From: an uncultured Alphaproteobacteria bacterium
GTDB taxonomy: Bacteria; Pseudomonadota; Alphaproteobacteria; Rhodobacterales; Rhodobacteraceae
Assembly (NCBI GenBank): GCA_902524845.1
Contig: CABZEW010000005.1
Location: 1 to 64,000, forward strand
Length of the DNA stretch: 64,000 bases
Direction of reading: 5' to 3'
In this document: positions 36,691-45,052 of the stretch, one piece after another
Position numbering within the stretch: position 1 is the stretch's first letter
Layout of the letters: each line of letters opens with the position of its first letter
Made by a program: the position numbers and the translations under genes
The notes under the pieces: generated by a model
What the model saw: only the letters and a program-made list of their open reading frames with translations
Database searches by the model: none
Told to the model about the DNA's origin: nothing

Positions 36691-38013
36691 ATGCACGAGC
36701 AGCTGTTAACAAAAGTCGATAAAAGAATATTAGCTCTTTCTTACCCTATAATCTTGGCAAACATCTCTATTCCATTGCTTGGTCTGACAGATACAGCTGT
36801 AATTGGTCATTTAGGTAATCTCGATGTTCTCGCTGGCATCTCCATGGGAACAGTTTTAATAGGATCTATTTACTGGTTTTTTGGATTTTTAAGAATGGGC
36901 GTTACGGGACTTGTTGCCCAAGCACGTGGTGCAAACCTAAAGGTTGAAATTTCAAGCATTCTAGCCAGGGGCCTAATCATCGCTTTTATTGGTGGAATTG
37001 CCTTGTTCGCATGTCACTCGTTATTGTTTTCTACTATCTTTTATTATTTAGAGGGGGGCACAAGTGCAGAGAAATTAGCGATGAAATATATGTCGATACG
37101 AGTTATAGCAGCACCCTTTGCTATTTCCATATTTGTTTTTGTTGGCTGGCTATTCGGTATGGGCAAAACCATTCATTCACTGTTGTTATTGGTATCCGTT
37201 AACGTTTTAAACATCCTACTTGACATTATCTTTGTAAAGTTGCTTCACTTCGGGATAGCAGGTGTTGCCTATGCCACAATACTATCCGAATTCTGTGGAT
37301 TTGCTTTAGGTATTCTTTTGTGCAGAAAGTTTTTGTTCAATAAAGAACAAATAAAAACAAAAGCAATTTTTCTATCAAAAAAATGGCGATCTTTTATCGT
37401 CCTCAACATAAATATTGTTATCAGGTCAACTCTTCTGCAGTCTGTTTTTTTATCTTACCTTATCTTCGGTACACTTTTTGGCTCTGAAATACTAGCGGCC
37501 AATCACATCTTGTTACAAATTACCTTACTGTCAGCTTATGCACTTGATGGGGTTGCCTTTTCTTCTGAGATTTTAGTAGGAGAAGCGATAGGTCAACGGA
37601 GAGTGCAACAATTTAAGAAAGTAGTGAGGTCTGCTCTAAAAATTGGCTTCATATTTTCATGTGTTATTGGTGTTTCTTTCTATTTCTTGGGGTTTTTGCT
37701 TATCGATTTGTTGACCTCTATCGAATCGGTGAGATTAATTTGTTACGATTTTATATTTTGGATATCGATAATGCCTATCTTTAGTGCCTTCTCCTATATT
37801 TATGATGGCATTTTCCTTGGTGCAGCTAGGGGGAAAGAAATTAGAGTGGCTATGATTCAATCATTTTCAATTTTTTTTATTTGCATAATTGTCCTTGTTC
37901 CGTTGATGGAAAACAGAGGCTTATGGACTTCCATTTTAGTTTTTAATGTAGTAAGAGCGATAACTTTATGGACCAAACTAGACAGCATCTATAAGTATTT
38001 CTCATCCAATTGA
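36691..38013 (+). CDS. MATE-family efflux transporter (DinF-like)
   Basis: Integral membrane protein (440 aa) with about twelve hydrophobic segments in two repeats. Family features: LALSYPIILANISIPLLGLTDTAVIGHLG in the first helix pair, and FGFLRMGVTGLVAQARG. MATE proteins exchange Na+ or H+ for organic cations or drugs; DinF-like members are often linked to oxidative stress. ATG 36691 is chosen; a TTG two codons earlier is possible. It is divergent from merR, with the palindrome between. The 3' end overlaps convergent pyrD by 12 nt. Confidence 0.88.
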   Translation: MHEQLLTKVDKRILALSYPIILANISIPLLGLTDTAVIGHLGNLDVLAGISMGTVLIGSIYWFFGFLRMGVTGLVAQARGANLKVEISSILARGLIIAFIGGIALFACHSLLFSTIFYYLEGGTSAEKLAMKYMSIRVIAAPFAISIFVFVGWLFGMGKTIHSLLLLVSVNVLNILLDIIFVKLLHFGIAGVAYATILSEFCGFALGILLCRKFLFNKEQIKTKAIFLSKKWRSFIVLNINIVIRSTLLQSVFLSYLIFGTLFGSEILAANHILLQITLLSAYALDGVAFSSEILVGEAIGQRRVQQFKKVVRSALKIGFIFSCVIGVSFYFLGFLLIDLLTSIESVRLICYDFIFWISIMPIFSAFSYIYDGIFLGAARGKEIRVAMIQSFSIFFICIIVLVPLMENRGLWTSILVFNVVRAITLWTKLDSIYKYFSSN

Positions 38014-39054
38014 AACTCCTACCGCTTTTTCGACAGAGCTATATCCGTCTACTAATAAAAGATTTTCAAGATCTGTCTCCATTTTCTTTAAATGCATGGG
38101 GCCTTTATAAACGAAGCTTGAGTAGATTTGAACAGCTGATGCTCCCATCCTTATTTTTTCATATATGTCTGCTGCTGAAAATATACCACCTACACCGACA
38201 AGAACTGTTGACGCGCTTTTCCTCTTCGCGAGTATTTTTAATATTTTGTTTGATGGCTTAAAAAGTGGTTTGCCAGATAAGCCACCTTCAAAATTTATGG
38301 GGTTTTTTAAGGTTTTTGGGCTTATGGTCGTGTTGGTCGCAATTATCCCGGATACTTTATTTTCTTCACACACATTAAGTATTTCAATCAAATTATTTTT
38401 ACTAAGGTCCGGCGCAATTTTAATAAAAATTGGCACTTGCCTTTCTAGCGAAACATTTATTGCATTAACGTTCTTCAGGATTTTTTCTAGCATTTCAGGT
38501 TTTTGTAATTCTCTAAGATTTTGGGTGTTTGGTGAAGATACGTTTATTGTAACATAATCAAATTGATGAGCTAGAAACTCAAAAATGATTGTATAGTCCA
38601 AAATCTTATTTATGCTTTTTGCATTGGCGCCTATATTTACACCTACAATCCCTAACTTAGGCATTAAAGCAGTTTTTGATACATATAACATGCCTTTGTT
38701 ATTGAAACCCATCTTATTAATTAAAGCTTCCTCTTCTGGAAGTCTAAATAACCTTGGTTTTGAATTGCCGATTTGTGGATCAGGGGTAATTGTACCAACT
38801 TCAACAAAGCCAAAACCTAAAGAGAGAGACGCGTTGAAGACTTCTGAATTTTTATCAAAACCTGCTGCTAGCCCTATGGGTGAGGGCAACTCCATCCCGC
38901 ATATTTTTGTTTTTAGTACTGGAGTGATATTTTTTTTTTTTCTTACAAGCTGGTTTAAAAGTCGCAGGTAACATAAGGCTATGGCATGAGCGATTTCTGG
39001 TTCAATTCTGTGTAAAATTTTAGAGCCAAAATAATGGTATAAAATGTTTAGCAT
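38002..39054 (-). CDS. pyrD: Dihydroorotate dehydrogenase, class 2
   Basis: Membrane-associated FMN enzyme oxidising dihydroorotate to orotate with quinone, the fourth step of pyrimidine synthesis. The N-terminal amphipathic extension (about 1-40) marks class 2. Seen: SPIGLAAGFDKN, NVSSPNTQNLRELQ (catalytic serine), IATNTT, and the FMN-binding GVGGIFSAADIYEKI. 350 aa is typical. It is the last gene of a minus-strand run and overlaps the MATE gene tail to tail. Confidence 0.95.
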   Translation of the reverse strand: MLNILYHYFGSKILHRIEPEIAHAIALCYLRLLNQLVRKKKNITPVLKTKICGMELPSPIGLAAGFDKNSEVFNASLSLGFGFVEVGTITPDPQIGNSKPRLFRLPEEEALINKMGFNNKGMLYVSKTALMPKLGIVGVNIGANAKSINKILDYTIIFEFLAHQFDYVTINVSSPNTQNLRELQKPEMLEKILKNVNAINVSLERQVPIFIKIAPDLSKNNLIEILNVCEENKVSGIIATNTTISPKTLKNPINFEGGLSGKPLFKPSNKILKILAKRKSASTVLVGVGGIFSAADIYEKIRMGASAVQIYSSFVYKGPMHLKKMETDLENLLLVDGYSSVEKAVGVSIG

Positions 39055-39084
39055 TTTCTCTGTTAAACTAACTTTCTAATTACT

Positions 39085-39594
39085 TTACTCTTTATTTTCA
39101 CTAATTGAGTCAATCTTTCTATATATAGCTGGATCCCACTTGCATGCAAATCCATCTCCATCAACATCAATATTATGGAAGTCGTTTTTTGGACCTCCGT
39201 TTTTGAGGAAAAAAATTTGAGCGGCATTTCTATTCGAGAATTGTTTACAGCTCGAGTTAACATCGGTGCTTAAAAAATTTCTAAAGTAAATTTTTTCGCC
39301 TATCTCGTTAGATACGCCTCGCGCAAAAACTGCTAAATTTACCGACTTGGCTGCAATTTTTTCTTCACCATTAACTTCTAAAATCACTCTTCCTTCTTTT
39401 AGCTCTTCTCTTCTTTTAGCAGCCTTTTCTCTTTCAAGTTTTTGCTGCTCTTGAGAAAATTGAGAAAGATCTAAAATCCCATCGCTAATTTTTAAGTCAG
39501 AGTTCCCTTCTACCACTTCATTTTCATTGGAAAGGTCTGTCTGACAGCCAATAACTAGTAATAAAGTGCACAAAAAATAAATATGCTTGACCAT
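39085..39594 (-). CDS. Lipoprotein with C-terminal excalibur-like domain
   Basis: Predicted lipoprotein (169 aa): N-terminal signal with lipobox LVIGC (Cys17), a charged coiled-coil-like stretch rich in Glu, Lys and Arg (about 45-70), then a C-terminal module ending in NIDVDGDGFACKWDP. The DxDxDG loop with flanking cysteines (CKQFSNRNAAQIFF...FAC) is the excalibur calcium-binding fold. ATG 39594 is preferred because GGTGGG lies about 4 nt before it; ATG 39597 and 39606 are in frame. It starts exactly at the gatA stop. Its role is unknown; a Ca-dependent envelope protein is plausible. Confidence 0.75.
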   Translation of the reverse strand: MVKHIYFLCTLLLVIGCQTDLSNENEVVEGNSDLKISDGILDLSQFSQEQQKLEREKAAKRREELKEGRVILEVNGEEKIAAKSVNLAVFARGVSNEIGEKIYFRNFLSTDVNSSCKQFSNRNAAQIFFLKNGGPKNDFHNIDVDGDGFACKWDPAIYRKIDSISENKE

Positions 39595-41087
39595 CATGCC
39601 CACCAATTTTTTGGCTTGCTTTCAAAGGCTAATGCATTTTCAAGATTGAATGCAGTATTCAATAATAACGGTTCTTGCCAATTGTCTCCAATAAGTTGTA
39701 CTCCCAACGGAAGCCCAAGTTCGTCCAATCCGACTGGCAAACTAATAGCAGGAAGGCCAGCAAGATTTGTAGGAACAGTAAATATGTCATTCATGTACAT
39801 TTCTACAGGGTCTTGTGTGCCCTTTGAGCCTAAAGGAAATGCGGAGGTAGGCGTTGTAGGTGTTAATATTAAGTCAACGTTTTTAAACACTTCATCAAAG
39901 TCGTTCTTGATTAGGCTCCTGACTTTTTGAGCTCTTTTATAGTATGCATCATAATAGCCAGAAGAAAGTACATATGTTCCAATTAAAATCCGTCTTTTAA
40001 CTTCGGTTCCAAAACCTTCAGATCTAGTTTTCTCATAGAGTTCTAGTATTGAGTCATTTGTATCAAGCGTAGCACGGTGCCCGTATCTCACGCCATCATA
40101 TCTTGCAAGATTTGATGACGCTTCGGCTGGCGCTAAAACATAATAGGTCGGTAAAGCAAATTCCGTATGTGGTAATGAAATCTCAACGATTTCTGCGCCC
40201 ATGTTTTTTAACAGTAATACAGCATGTTCCCATTTTCTTTTTGCTTCTGAGTCGCTTTTTTCGAGACTATACTCTTTAGCGAGACCTATGCGTAGCCCAT
40301 TTATATCTTTGTCTAATTGTTGCTCATAATCTGGGACTTCTATTTTTGCTGACGTACTGTCTTTAGGATCGAAACCCGACATAGCCTTTAACATTATTGC
40401 GCTATCAATGACGTTCTTTGTAATTGGACCGGCTTGATCAAAAGAAGATGCAAAAGCAATAATTCCCCATCTCGAGCATCGACCGTATGTAGGTTTTAAT
40501 CCGACTGTTCCAGTAAATGATGCAGGCTGACGAATTGATCCACCAGTATCGGTGCCTGTAGCGGCAGCGCAGAGGTTAGCTGCTACGGCTGCTGACGAAC
40601 CTCCAGATGAACCTCCTGGAGTAAGAAGGTCATCGGAGTCATTTAACTTCCAAGGATTTATCGCAGGTCCATAGGCTGAGGTTTCATTTGACGAGCCCAT
40701 GGCAAATTCGTCCATATTTAGTTTGCCTAACATTATAGCTTGTTCGTCCCAAAGTTTCTGTGTGACTGTACTTTCATAAGGTGGTATGAAGTTATCTAAT
40801 ATAGCCGAAGCTGCCTGTGTCTTTACGTTCTTACAGCAAAACAGGTCTTTTATACCAAGAGGTATGCCACACAGCGATTTTTGTGAATTTGTGCCTATGA
40901 GTTTATCTGCCCGGGAGGCTTGCATTAAAGCAATGTTAAAAGTTTTTTCAATAAACGCATTTAGTTTAGTGCTCTCCTTTATATTTTGAATGTAAGCATT
41001 GGTTAGCTCCGCAGCGCTAATTTCCTTCTTATTAAGTAAGTCCCGAGAGTCTTTTATCCCAAGTTCTGTTAGCTTCAATTTATTCAT
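39594..41087 (-). CDS. gatA: Aspartyl/glutamyl-tRNA amidotransferase subunit A
   Basis: Amidase subunit of GatCAB, which converts Glu-tRNA-Gln (and Asp-tRNA-Asn) to the amide form. The amidase signature is GGSSGGSSAAVAANLCAAAT followed by GTDTGGSIRQPA; catalytic Lys is in GIPLGIKDLF. 497 aa is typical. Its ATG overlaps the gatC stop (ATGA). gatB is not in this window, so the three genes are split. Confidence 0.96.
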   Translation of the reverse strand: MNKLKLTELGIKDSRDLLNKKEISAAELTNAYIQNIKESTKLNAFIEKTFNIALMQASRADKLIGTNSQKSLCGIPLGIKDLFCCKNVKTQAASAILDNFIPPYESTVTQKLWDEQAIMLGKLNMDEFAMGSSNETSAYGPAINPWKLNDSDDLLTPGGSSGGSSAAVAANLCAAATGTDTGGSIRQPASFTGTVGLKPTYGRCSRWGIIAFASSFDQAGPITKNVIDSAIMLKAMSGFDPKDSTSAKIEVPDYEQQLDKDINGLRIGLAKEYSLEKSDSEAKRKWEHAVLLLKNMGAEIVEISLPHTEFALPTYYVLAPAEASSNLARYDGVRYGHRATLDTNDSILELYEKTRSEGFGTEVKRRILIGTYVLSSGYYDAYYKRAQKVRSLIKNDFDEVFKNVDLILTPTTPTSAFPLGSKGTQDPVEMYMNDIFTVPTNLAGLPAISLPVGLDELGLPLGVQLIGDNWQEPLLLNTAFNLENALAFESKPKNWWA

Positions 41088-41371
41088 TCCACAATTTTTG
41101 GGACAGTAAAGAAATTTTGATTTTTACTTTTTGTATTTTTGAGTATGTCATCTGTGATGTCATTAACCACATCGCTATCTTGTCTCATATTTTTTAGATT
41201 TGTTTTCCCAAAATTAAACTCACCAATACCATCTACGTCAATTTCACCAAGTTTTTTTACAAATTCAACAATTCTGTTAAGGTCTTTTTGAATATTGGTT
41301 GATTCACTGTCGGTAATTTTTATTCGAGAGAGTCTTGCAATTTTTAATACTGTTTCAGTATCTATTTCCAT
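41084..41371 (-). CDS. gatC: Aspartyl/glutamyl-tRNA amidotransferase subunit C
   Basis: Small subunit (95 aa) that stabilises GatA-GatB. The N-terminal MEIDTETVLKIARLSRIKI and the DLNRIVEFVKKLGEIDVDG helix are characteristic. ATG 41371 follows AGGGAGG, the strongest Shine-Dalgarno nearby; that site lies inside the tail of tadA, so the two genes overlap by 17 nt. A longer start at 41395 is unlikely. Confidence 0.93.
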   Translation of the reverse strand: MEIDTETVLKIARLSRIKITDSESTNIQKDLNRIVEFVKKLGEIDVDGIGEFNFGKTNLKNMRQDSDVVNDITDDILKNTKSKNQNFFTVPKIVE

Positions 41372-41831
41372 TAAACCTCCCTCTTTTATCTTCAAAAAAA
41401 TCTTTCATTATTTTTGAGATTTCTGATTGGTAAAAACCGCCATAAACTTCTGTATTTTTAACAAGGCCCTCTGTGGTTTGACAAGCTAAATGATTTGAAC
41501 TGAAGGCGCCATACTTAGGGGATGGTAGTCCGTATATTAAAATTTTAAGTCTTGAATTGACTATAGCAGCTAAACACATTGAACACGGCTCAAGAGTTAC
41601 ATATATGGTACAACCAGATAAATAAACATCTTTACGCATCCTACAAGCTTTTCTTATTGCATTGATTTCAGCGTGGGCTGTGGGGTCGCATAATTCTATC
41701 GTTTTATTGCTTTCCATCGCAATTATTTTTCCTGAAGAATCTTTGATAATTGCTCCAACGGGTATTTCATCTCTTTCAGCAGCCTTTTTTGCTTGTTTGA
41801 TTGCCAATTCCATATTTTTGTCTTTTATCAT
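41355..41831 (-). CDS. tadA: tRNA-specific adenosine deaminase
   Basis: Zinc deaminase (158 aa) that changes A34 to inosine in tRNA-Arg(ACG). The catalytic HAEINAI and zinc motif TLEPCSMCLAAI are present, and VYGGFYQSEI is in the C-terminal part. It is first in the minus-strand run tadA-gatC-gatA-lipoprotein-pyrD and divergent from rluB with a 52-nt gap. ATG 41831 lacks a clear Shine-Dalgarno; ATG 41813 is an alternative. Confidence 0.92.
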   Translation of the reverse strand: MIKDKNMELAIKQAKKAAERDEIPVGAIIKDSSGKIIAMESNKTIELCDPTAHAEINAIRKACRMRKDVYLSGCTIYVTLEPCSMCLAAIVNSRLKILIYGLPSPKYGAFSSNHLACQTTEGLVKNTEVYGGFYQSEISKIMKDFFEDKRGRFNGNRY

Positions 41832-41883
41832 AATATGTATAAAGATGAGGTTTGTATATTCGATGTATGTTTAATTTTTAGTT

Positions 41884-42612
41884 ATGTCAATCAAAAGTGA
41901 GATAAGGATATCTAGGTATTTGGCTAAGTCTGGCTTGGCATCAAGGAGAGACGCTGAAAAGTTTATTCTTGATGGAAGAGTCACCCTGAATGGAAATACG
42001 GTCGTTGAGCCTTGGAGAAATTGTAGCAATACAGACGTATTGAAGCTAGACGGTACAGTTGTCAGCCAGTCAATGTCTACAGCCTTGTATCAGCTGCATA
42101 AACCCAGAGGTTACCTAAGTACTTCTAAAGATGCAATGGGTAGAAAAACCGTTTTTGACTTGGTGGATAGTAAATTAAATCATTTGATGATTATAGGTCG
42201 TCTGGACTATAACTCTGAGGGTTTGATGATTTTGACGAATAATGGAGACCTAAAAAGATACCTTGAATTACCAAAAAATAGAGTTGAAAGAGTTTATGAA
42301 GTTGAAATAAGAGGACACTTAACCAAGTCAAATTTAAGTAAGATAAAAAAAGGTGTTTCATTAGAGGGATTTGATTACCAACCGATAGCAACTAGAGTTT
42401 TAGAAAGTAACAGTGCTCACTCTTGGATTGAAATGGTTTTAACTGAGGGAAAAAATAGAGAAATTAGAAAAATATTAGCTAGCCTTAATCTTAATGTGGT
42501 TAGATTGATAAGAAAAAGATTTGGGCCATTCGAGTTAGATAATTTAAAAATTGGTCGATCAAAAAAATTAAACCTTGAGGATTATGCTGATTTAAAAAAT
42601 CATTGGACTTAA
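41884..42612 (+). CDS. rluB: 23S rRNA pseudouridine synthase, RsuA family (RluB-like)
   Basis: RsuA/RluB-family pseudouridine synthase (242 aa). The N-terminal S4 RNA-binding domain is IRISRYLAKSGLASRRDAEKF; the catalytic aspartate is in GRLDYNSEGLMILTNNG; the C-terminal motif is LTEGKNREIRKIL. RluB modifies U2605 of 23S rRNA. RsuA and RluE/RluF share the fold, so the exact target is inferred. tadA is the divergent neighbour; RNase P RNA lies 40 nt downstream. Confidence 0.88.
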   Translation: MSIKSEIRISRYLAKSGLASRRDAEKFILDGRVTLNGNTVVEPWRNCSNTDVLKLDGTVVSQSMSTALYQLHKPRGYLSTSKDAMGRKTVFDLVDSKLNHLMIIGRLDYNSEGLMILTNNGDLKRYLELPKNRVERVYEVEIRGHLTKSNLSKIKKGVSLEGFDYQPIATRVLESNSAHSWIEMVLTEGKNREIRKILASLNLNVVRLIRKRFGPFELDNLKIGRSKKLNLEDYADLKNHWT

Positions 42613-42617
42613 ATTTA

Positions 42618-42646
42618 TTGAATTTGACATCTTTTTGCTGTAAGAA
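42618..42646 (+). promoter_or_regulatory. Candidate promoter of RNase P RNA
   Basis: TTGAAT (42618-42623), 17 nt, TAAGAA (42641-42646); this puts the start at about 42653, the first base of helix P1. A perfect TTGACA (42624-42629) lies within the spacer, but its best -10 partner (TTTCAT, 42647-42652) would start transcription inside P1. Confidence 0.35.
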
Positions 42647-42652
42647 TTTCAT

Positions 42653-43003
42653 GCGGATGGTTAGGTGGCTGCAGCTTTATTGCTGAGGAAAGTCCGGACT
42701 CCATGGAAAATGGTGCCAGCTAACGGCTGGCCAGGGCAACTTGAGGGAAAGCGCCACAGAAAATATACCGCCTAATTATTAGGTAAGGGTGAAAAGGTGA
42801 GGTAAGAGCTCACCGCTTTTTTGGTAACAAAAAAGGCATGGCAAGCCCCACCAGGAGCAAGACCTAATAGGGACTCGTGAGCTAGGCTCGGTTATTCCAG
42901 ACAGAGTCCGGGTTGGTCGCTAGAACTTATTGGTGACAGTAAGTCGAGATGAATGGTCACCAAACACAAAGTGTTTACAGGATCCGGCTTATAAACCATC
43001 CGC
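42653..43003 (+). ncRNA. rnpB: RNase P RNA, bacterial type A
   Basis: Catalytic RNA that matures tRNA 5' ends. Helix P1 is a perfect 10-bp pair of GCGGATGGTT (42653-42662) with AACCATCCGC (42994-43003). Conserved core segments: GAGGAAAGTCCGGACTCC near 42698, GGTAAGGGTGAAAAGGTGAGG then TAAGAG near 42782, AGATGAATGGTCACC near 42949, and ACAGGATCCGGCTTATA near 42978. The order matches type A RNase P RNA. It is transcribed between rluB and the division cluster. Confidence 0.95.
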
Positions 43004-43027
43004 GAAAAAAATAAAAATTCTATTGAT

Positions 43028-43052
43028 TTCCATAAAATTCCATGATATCCCA
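43028..43052 (-). promoter_or_regulatory. MraZ-box array upstream of the division cluster
   Basis: Three direct repeats at exact 10-bp spacing: TTCCA (43028-43032), TTCCA (43038-43042), TCCCA (43048-43052). On the minus strand they read TGGGA/TGGAA, the TGGGN-N5 pattern bound by MraZ upstream of its own gene. It predicts self-repression of mraZ and the genes after it. The first two copies are degenerate (one G replaced by A). Confidence 0.65.
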
Positions 43053-43059
43053 TAAAATG

Positions 43060-43130
43060 GCAGACGCGATAAAAAAAATGAGGATAATTTCCAAAGAAAA
43101 TAAGCAGGTTTACACAGGCATCGCGTCTGC
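43060..43130. repeat. 11-bp perfect inverted repeat in the mraZ leader
   Basis: GCAGACGCGAT (43060-43070) and its exact complement ATCGCGTCTGC (43120-43130), separated by 49 AT-rich bases. The arms are much more GC-rich than their surroundings. It lies between the MraZ boxes and the mraZ ribosome-binding site, so it could be a long stem-loop in the leader RNA or a protein site. I saw no second copy in the window. Confidence 0.6.
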
Positions 43131-43201
43131 ACTTAACCAACAACAGCTCTACAACAAAATTACTCAAATAGTTGTGCATGAGGCCTCTAAGGAGATTTTT
43201 A

Positions 43202-43702
43202 TTGATAAGACGATTTAGAGGAGAGTCATTACATAAGGTGGATGCTAAAGGACGAGTGTCAGTTCCTGCAGCCTTTCGCCGTGTTCTCGAAGAGGGTGAT
43301 CCTGAGTTCACGGGAGGCTCCTACCCAAACTTTGTAGTTGTGTACGGAGGGGTAAGAGGTAATTGCTTAGAAGGTTACACTATTAGCTCAATAACAAAAG
43401 TTGACAAACTTATAAGTAAATTAGCAAGATTTTCGAGGGACAGAGAAATTCTCGAGCGATTTATAAACACTCAATCCACATATATGCAGCTTGATGAAAA
43501 TGGAAGGATTGTTTTATCTTACCGGCTCAAAGAGAAAATCGGTATAAGAGATGAAGCAATATTTGCAGGTATGGGTGAGAAGTTTCAAATATGGGAACCA
43601 AAAAATTATCAAAATGAGGTAGATGCTCTGGACTCGGCTTTTAAGAATTTATCAGAAGATGAAAATCCTTTTTTGAAGTTAGATCAGCTACAAGATTTAT
43701 AA
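43202..43702 (+). CDS. mraZ: Transcriptional regulator MraZ
   Basis: Ring-forming AbrB-fold regulator at the head of the division/cell wall cluster, known to bind TGGGN repeats. Both half motifs appear: the first as LHKVDAKGRVSVPAAFRR, the second as MQLDENGRIVLSYRLKEKIG. The start is TTG 43202 (166 aa), with AAGGAG 7 nt before it and the family start RRFRGES directly after. A longer frame to 43172 exists, but without such a site. It probably represses its own operon through the boxes upstream. Confidence 0.93.
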   Translation: MIRRFRGESLHKVDAKGRVSVPAAFRRVLEEGDPEFTGGSYPNFVVVYGGVRGNCLEGYTISSITKVDKLISKLARFSRDREILERFINTQSTYMQLDENGRIVLSYRLKEKIGIRDEAIFAGMGEKFQIWEPKNYQNEVDALDSAFKNLSEDENPFLKLDQLQDL

Positions 43703-43722
43703 TTTTAAAGGATTTGGAATAA

Positions 43723-44697
43723 TTGCGAATACATGAACCGGTCTTACTTAAGGACTTTATAAATTTAGCGTCGCCCATAACGGGCTGCTGGGTCGATGGG
43801 ACATTTGGAGCCGGGGGTTACAGTAGGGCTTTGCTACAAAATGGTGCTCGTCAAGTTCTAGCAATAGATAAGGATTCTACTACAAAAGTTTTTCTCAAAA
43901 TCATTCAAAATGAATATGGAGATATGATAAAGTTTTACAATCAATCCTTTGCAGATATGGAGAAAAATAATGACATAGCCAAAAGAGATGATATTGAGGG
44001 TGTTGTTTTAGACCTTGGAGTGTCATCAATGCATTTGGACAACCCCTTGAGAGGATTTTCATTCAGGGAAAATGGCCCTCTTGATATGAGAATGGGAGAT
44101 CAGTCTGGTCCTACCGCTGCTGAGATAATAAATCACTGTTCAGAGGCTACCTTAGCGGATTTGATCTTCTTTTATGGTCAAGAAAGAAAAGCACGAAAAA
44201 TTGCAAATAGAATCGTAAAAGAAAGAAAAAAAAAGGAAATAAATACTACCCTTGAATTAGCAGAAATTATAAGAGCTATCGTTCCAAGAAATTTTAAAAC
44301 GGACCCAGCAACAAGAACTTTTCAGGCAATTAGAATCGCTGTTAACAATGAATTAAGGGATTTATCAAAAGCTTTAATGTTTTCCGAAAAAATAGTCAGA
44401 AAGGGAGGAACCATTGCTGTGATAACCTTTCATAGTCTTGAGGACAAGATCGTTAAAGATTTTGGAAAAATAATGTCAGGAAAGGCTGCTTCAATTAATA
44501 GGTATAGCCCGCCCGCTTTAAAAACTTTTCCATCTCTCATACCTATAAATAAAAAACCAGTGGTTGCTGCAATTGATGAACTCAATAGAAATAAAAGAGC
44601 AAAATCCGCAAAACTAAGAGTTTATAAAAAAGTTGCGGATAGCTCTTTGAGAGTTTTAACAAAAATGGAGTTTCCCGACATTGAGTTAGGAATATAA
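43723..44697 (+). CDS. rsmH: 16S rRNA m4C1402 methyltransferase RsmH
   Basis: SAM-dependent methyltransferase (324 aa), formerly MraW, that N4-methylates C1402 in the 16S rRNA decoding centre. HEPVLL at the N-terminus, SAM motif VDGTFGAGGYSRALL, VVLDLGVSSMHLD, and RGFSFRENGPLDMRM are diagnostic, and ITFHSLEDKIVK lies near the C-terminus. The start is TTG 43723, preceded by AAAGGA. It is followed 1 nt later by ftsL. Confidence 0.96.
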   Translation: MRIHEPVLLKDFINLASPITGCWVDGTFGAGGYSRALLQNGARQVLAIDKDSTTKVFLKIIQNEYGDMIKFYNQSFADMEKNNDIAKRDDIEGVVLDLGVSSMHLDNPLRGFSFRENGPLDMRMGDQSGPTAAEIINHCSEATLADLIFFYGQERKARKIANRIVKERKKKEINTTLELAEIIRAIVPRNFKTDPATRTFQAIRIAVNNELRDLSKALMFSEKIVRKGGTIAVITFHSLEDKIVKDFGKIMSGKAASINRYSPPALKTFPSLIPINKKPVVAAIDELNRNKRAKSAKLRVYKKVADSSLRVLTKMEFPDIELGI

Positions 44698-44698
44698 A

Positions 44699-45052
44699 AT
44701 GGCGAGATTTCTTTTATTTTCAATTGTTATAATAAGTACTTTTGGTCTGGGCTCGTGGGCATATAAGATAAATTATGAGAGCCGAGCTGCAAGTCAGAGG
44801 GTAAAAGGTCTTGAAAACGCTATTTTATTAGCCAATCAGGAAATCAAGATATTGAAAGCAGAATGGGCCACTTTAAATAACCCAGAACGCCTACGGAAAT
44901 TGGTGGAGTATTATTTTCTGGAGCTAAGATTAAGCCCAATAAACCCAGACGATTTTATTTCGTTTTCTCAAATACAATGGGATAAAGACAAAGAACAAGC
45001 GCATACTGCATCGGTAGGTGAGAGTCTGGCTGCGATTGAATATGATAGATAG
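44699..45052 (+). CDS. ftsL: Cell division protein FtsL
   Basis: Short bitopic division protein (117 aa): one N-terminal membrane segment (about 4-22), then a periplasmic heptad-like coiled coil (about 30-60) containing ILLANQEIKILKAEW, then LNNPERLRKLVEYYF, typical of alphaproteobacterial FtsL. It works with FtsB and FtsQ to activate FtsWI. Identification rests on topology and position between rsmH and ftsI. It overlaps ftsI by 11 nt. Confidence 0.88.
   Translation: MARFLLFSIVIISTFGLGSWAYKINYESRAASQRVKGLENAILLANQEIKILKAEWATLNNPERLRKLVEYYFLELRLSPINPDDFISFSQIQWDKDKEQAHTASVGESLAAIEYDR

Noticed and set aside
37333..37350. TTGTTC-N6-GAACAA as a second LexA-type site
   Set aside because: It is an inverted repeat with 6-nt spacing inside the MATE coding region, not the GTTC-N7-GTTC direct repeat.
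43057..43218. Open frame of 53 codons in the mraZ leader
   Set aside because: The ATG lies just after the last MraZ box with no Shine-Dalgarno, the frame spans the inverted repeat, and it overlaps the start of mraZ. More likely chance in a short leader.
42892..43311. Minus-strand frame of 139 codons
   Set aside because: Runs antisense through RNase P RNA and into mraZ; both overlapped genes are certain.
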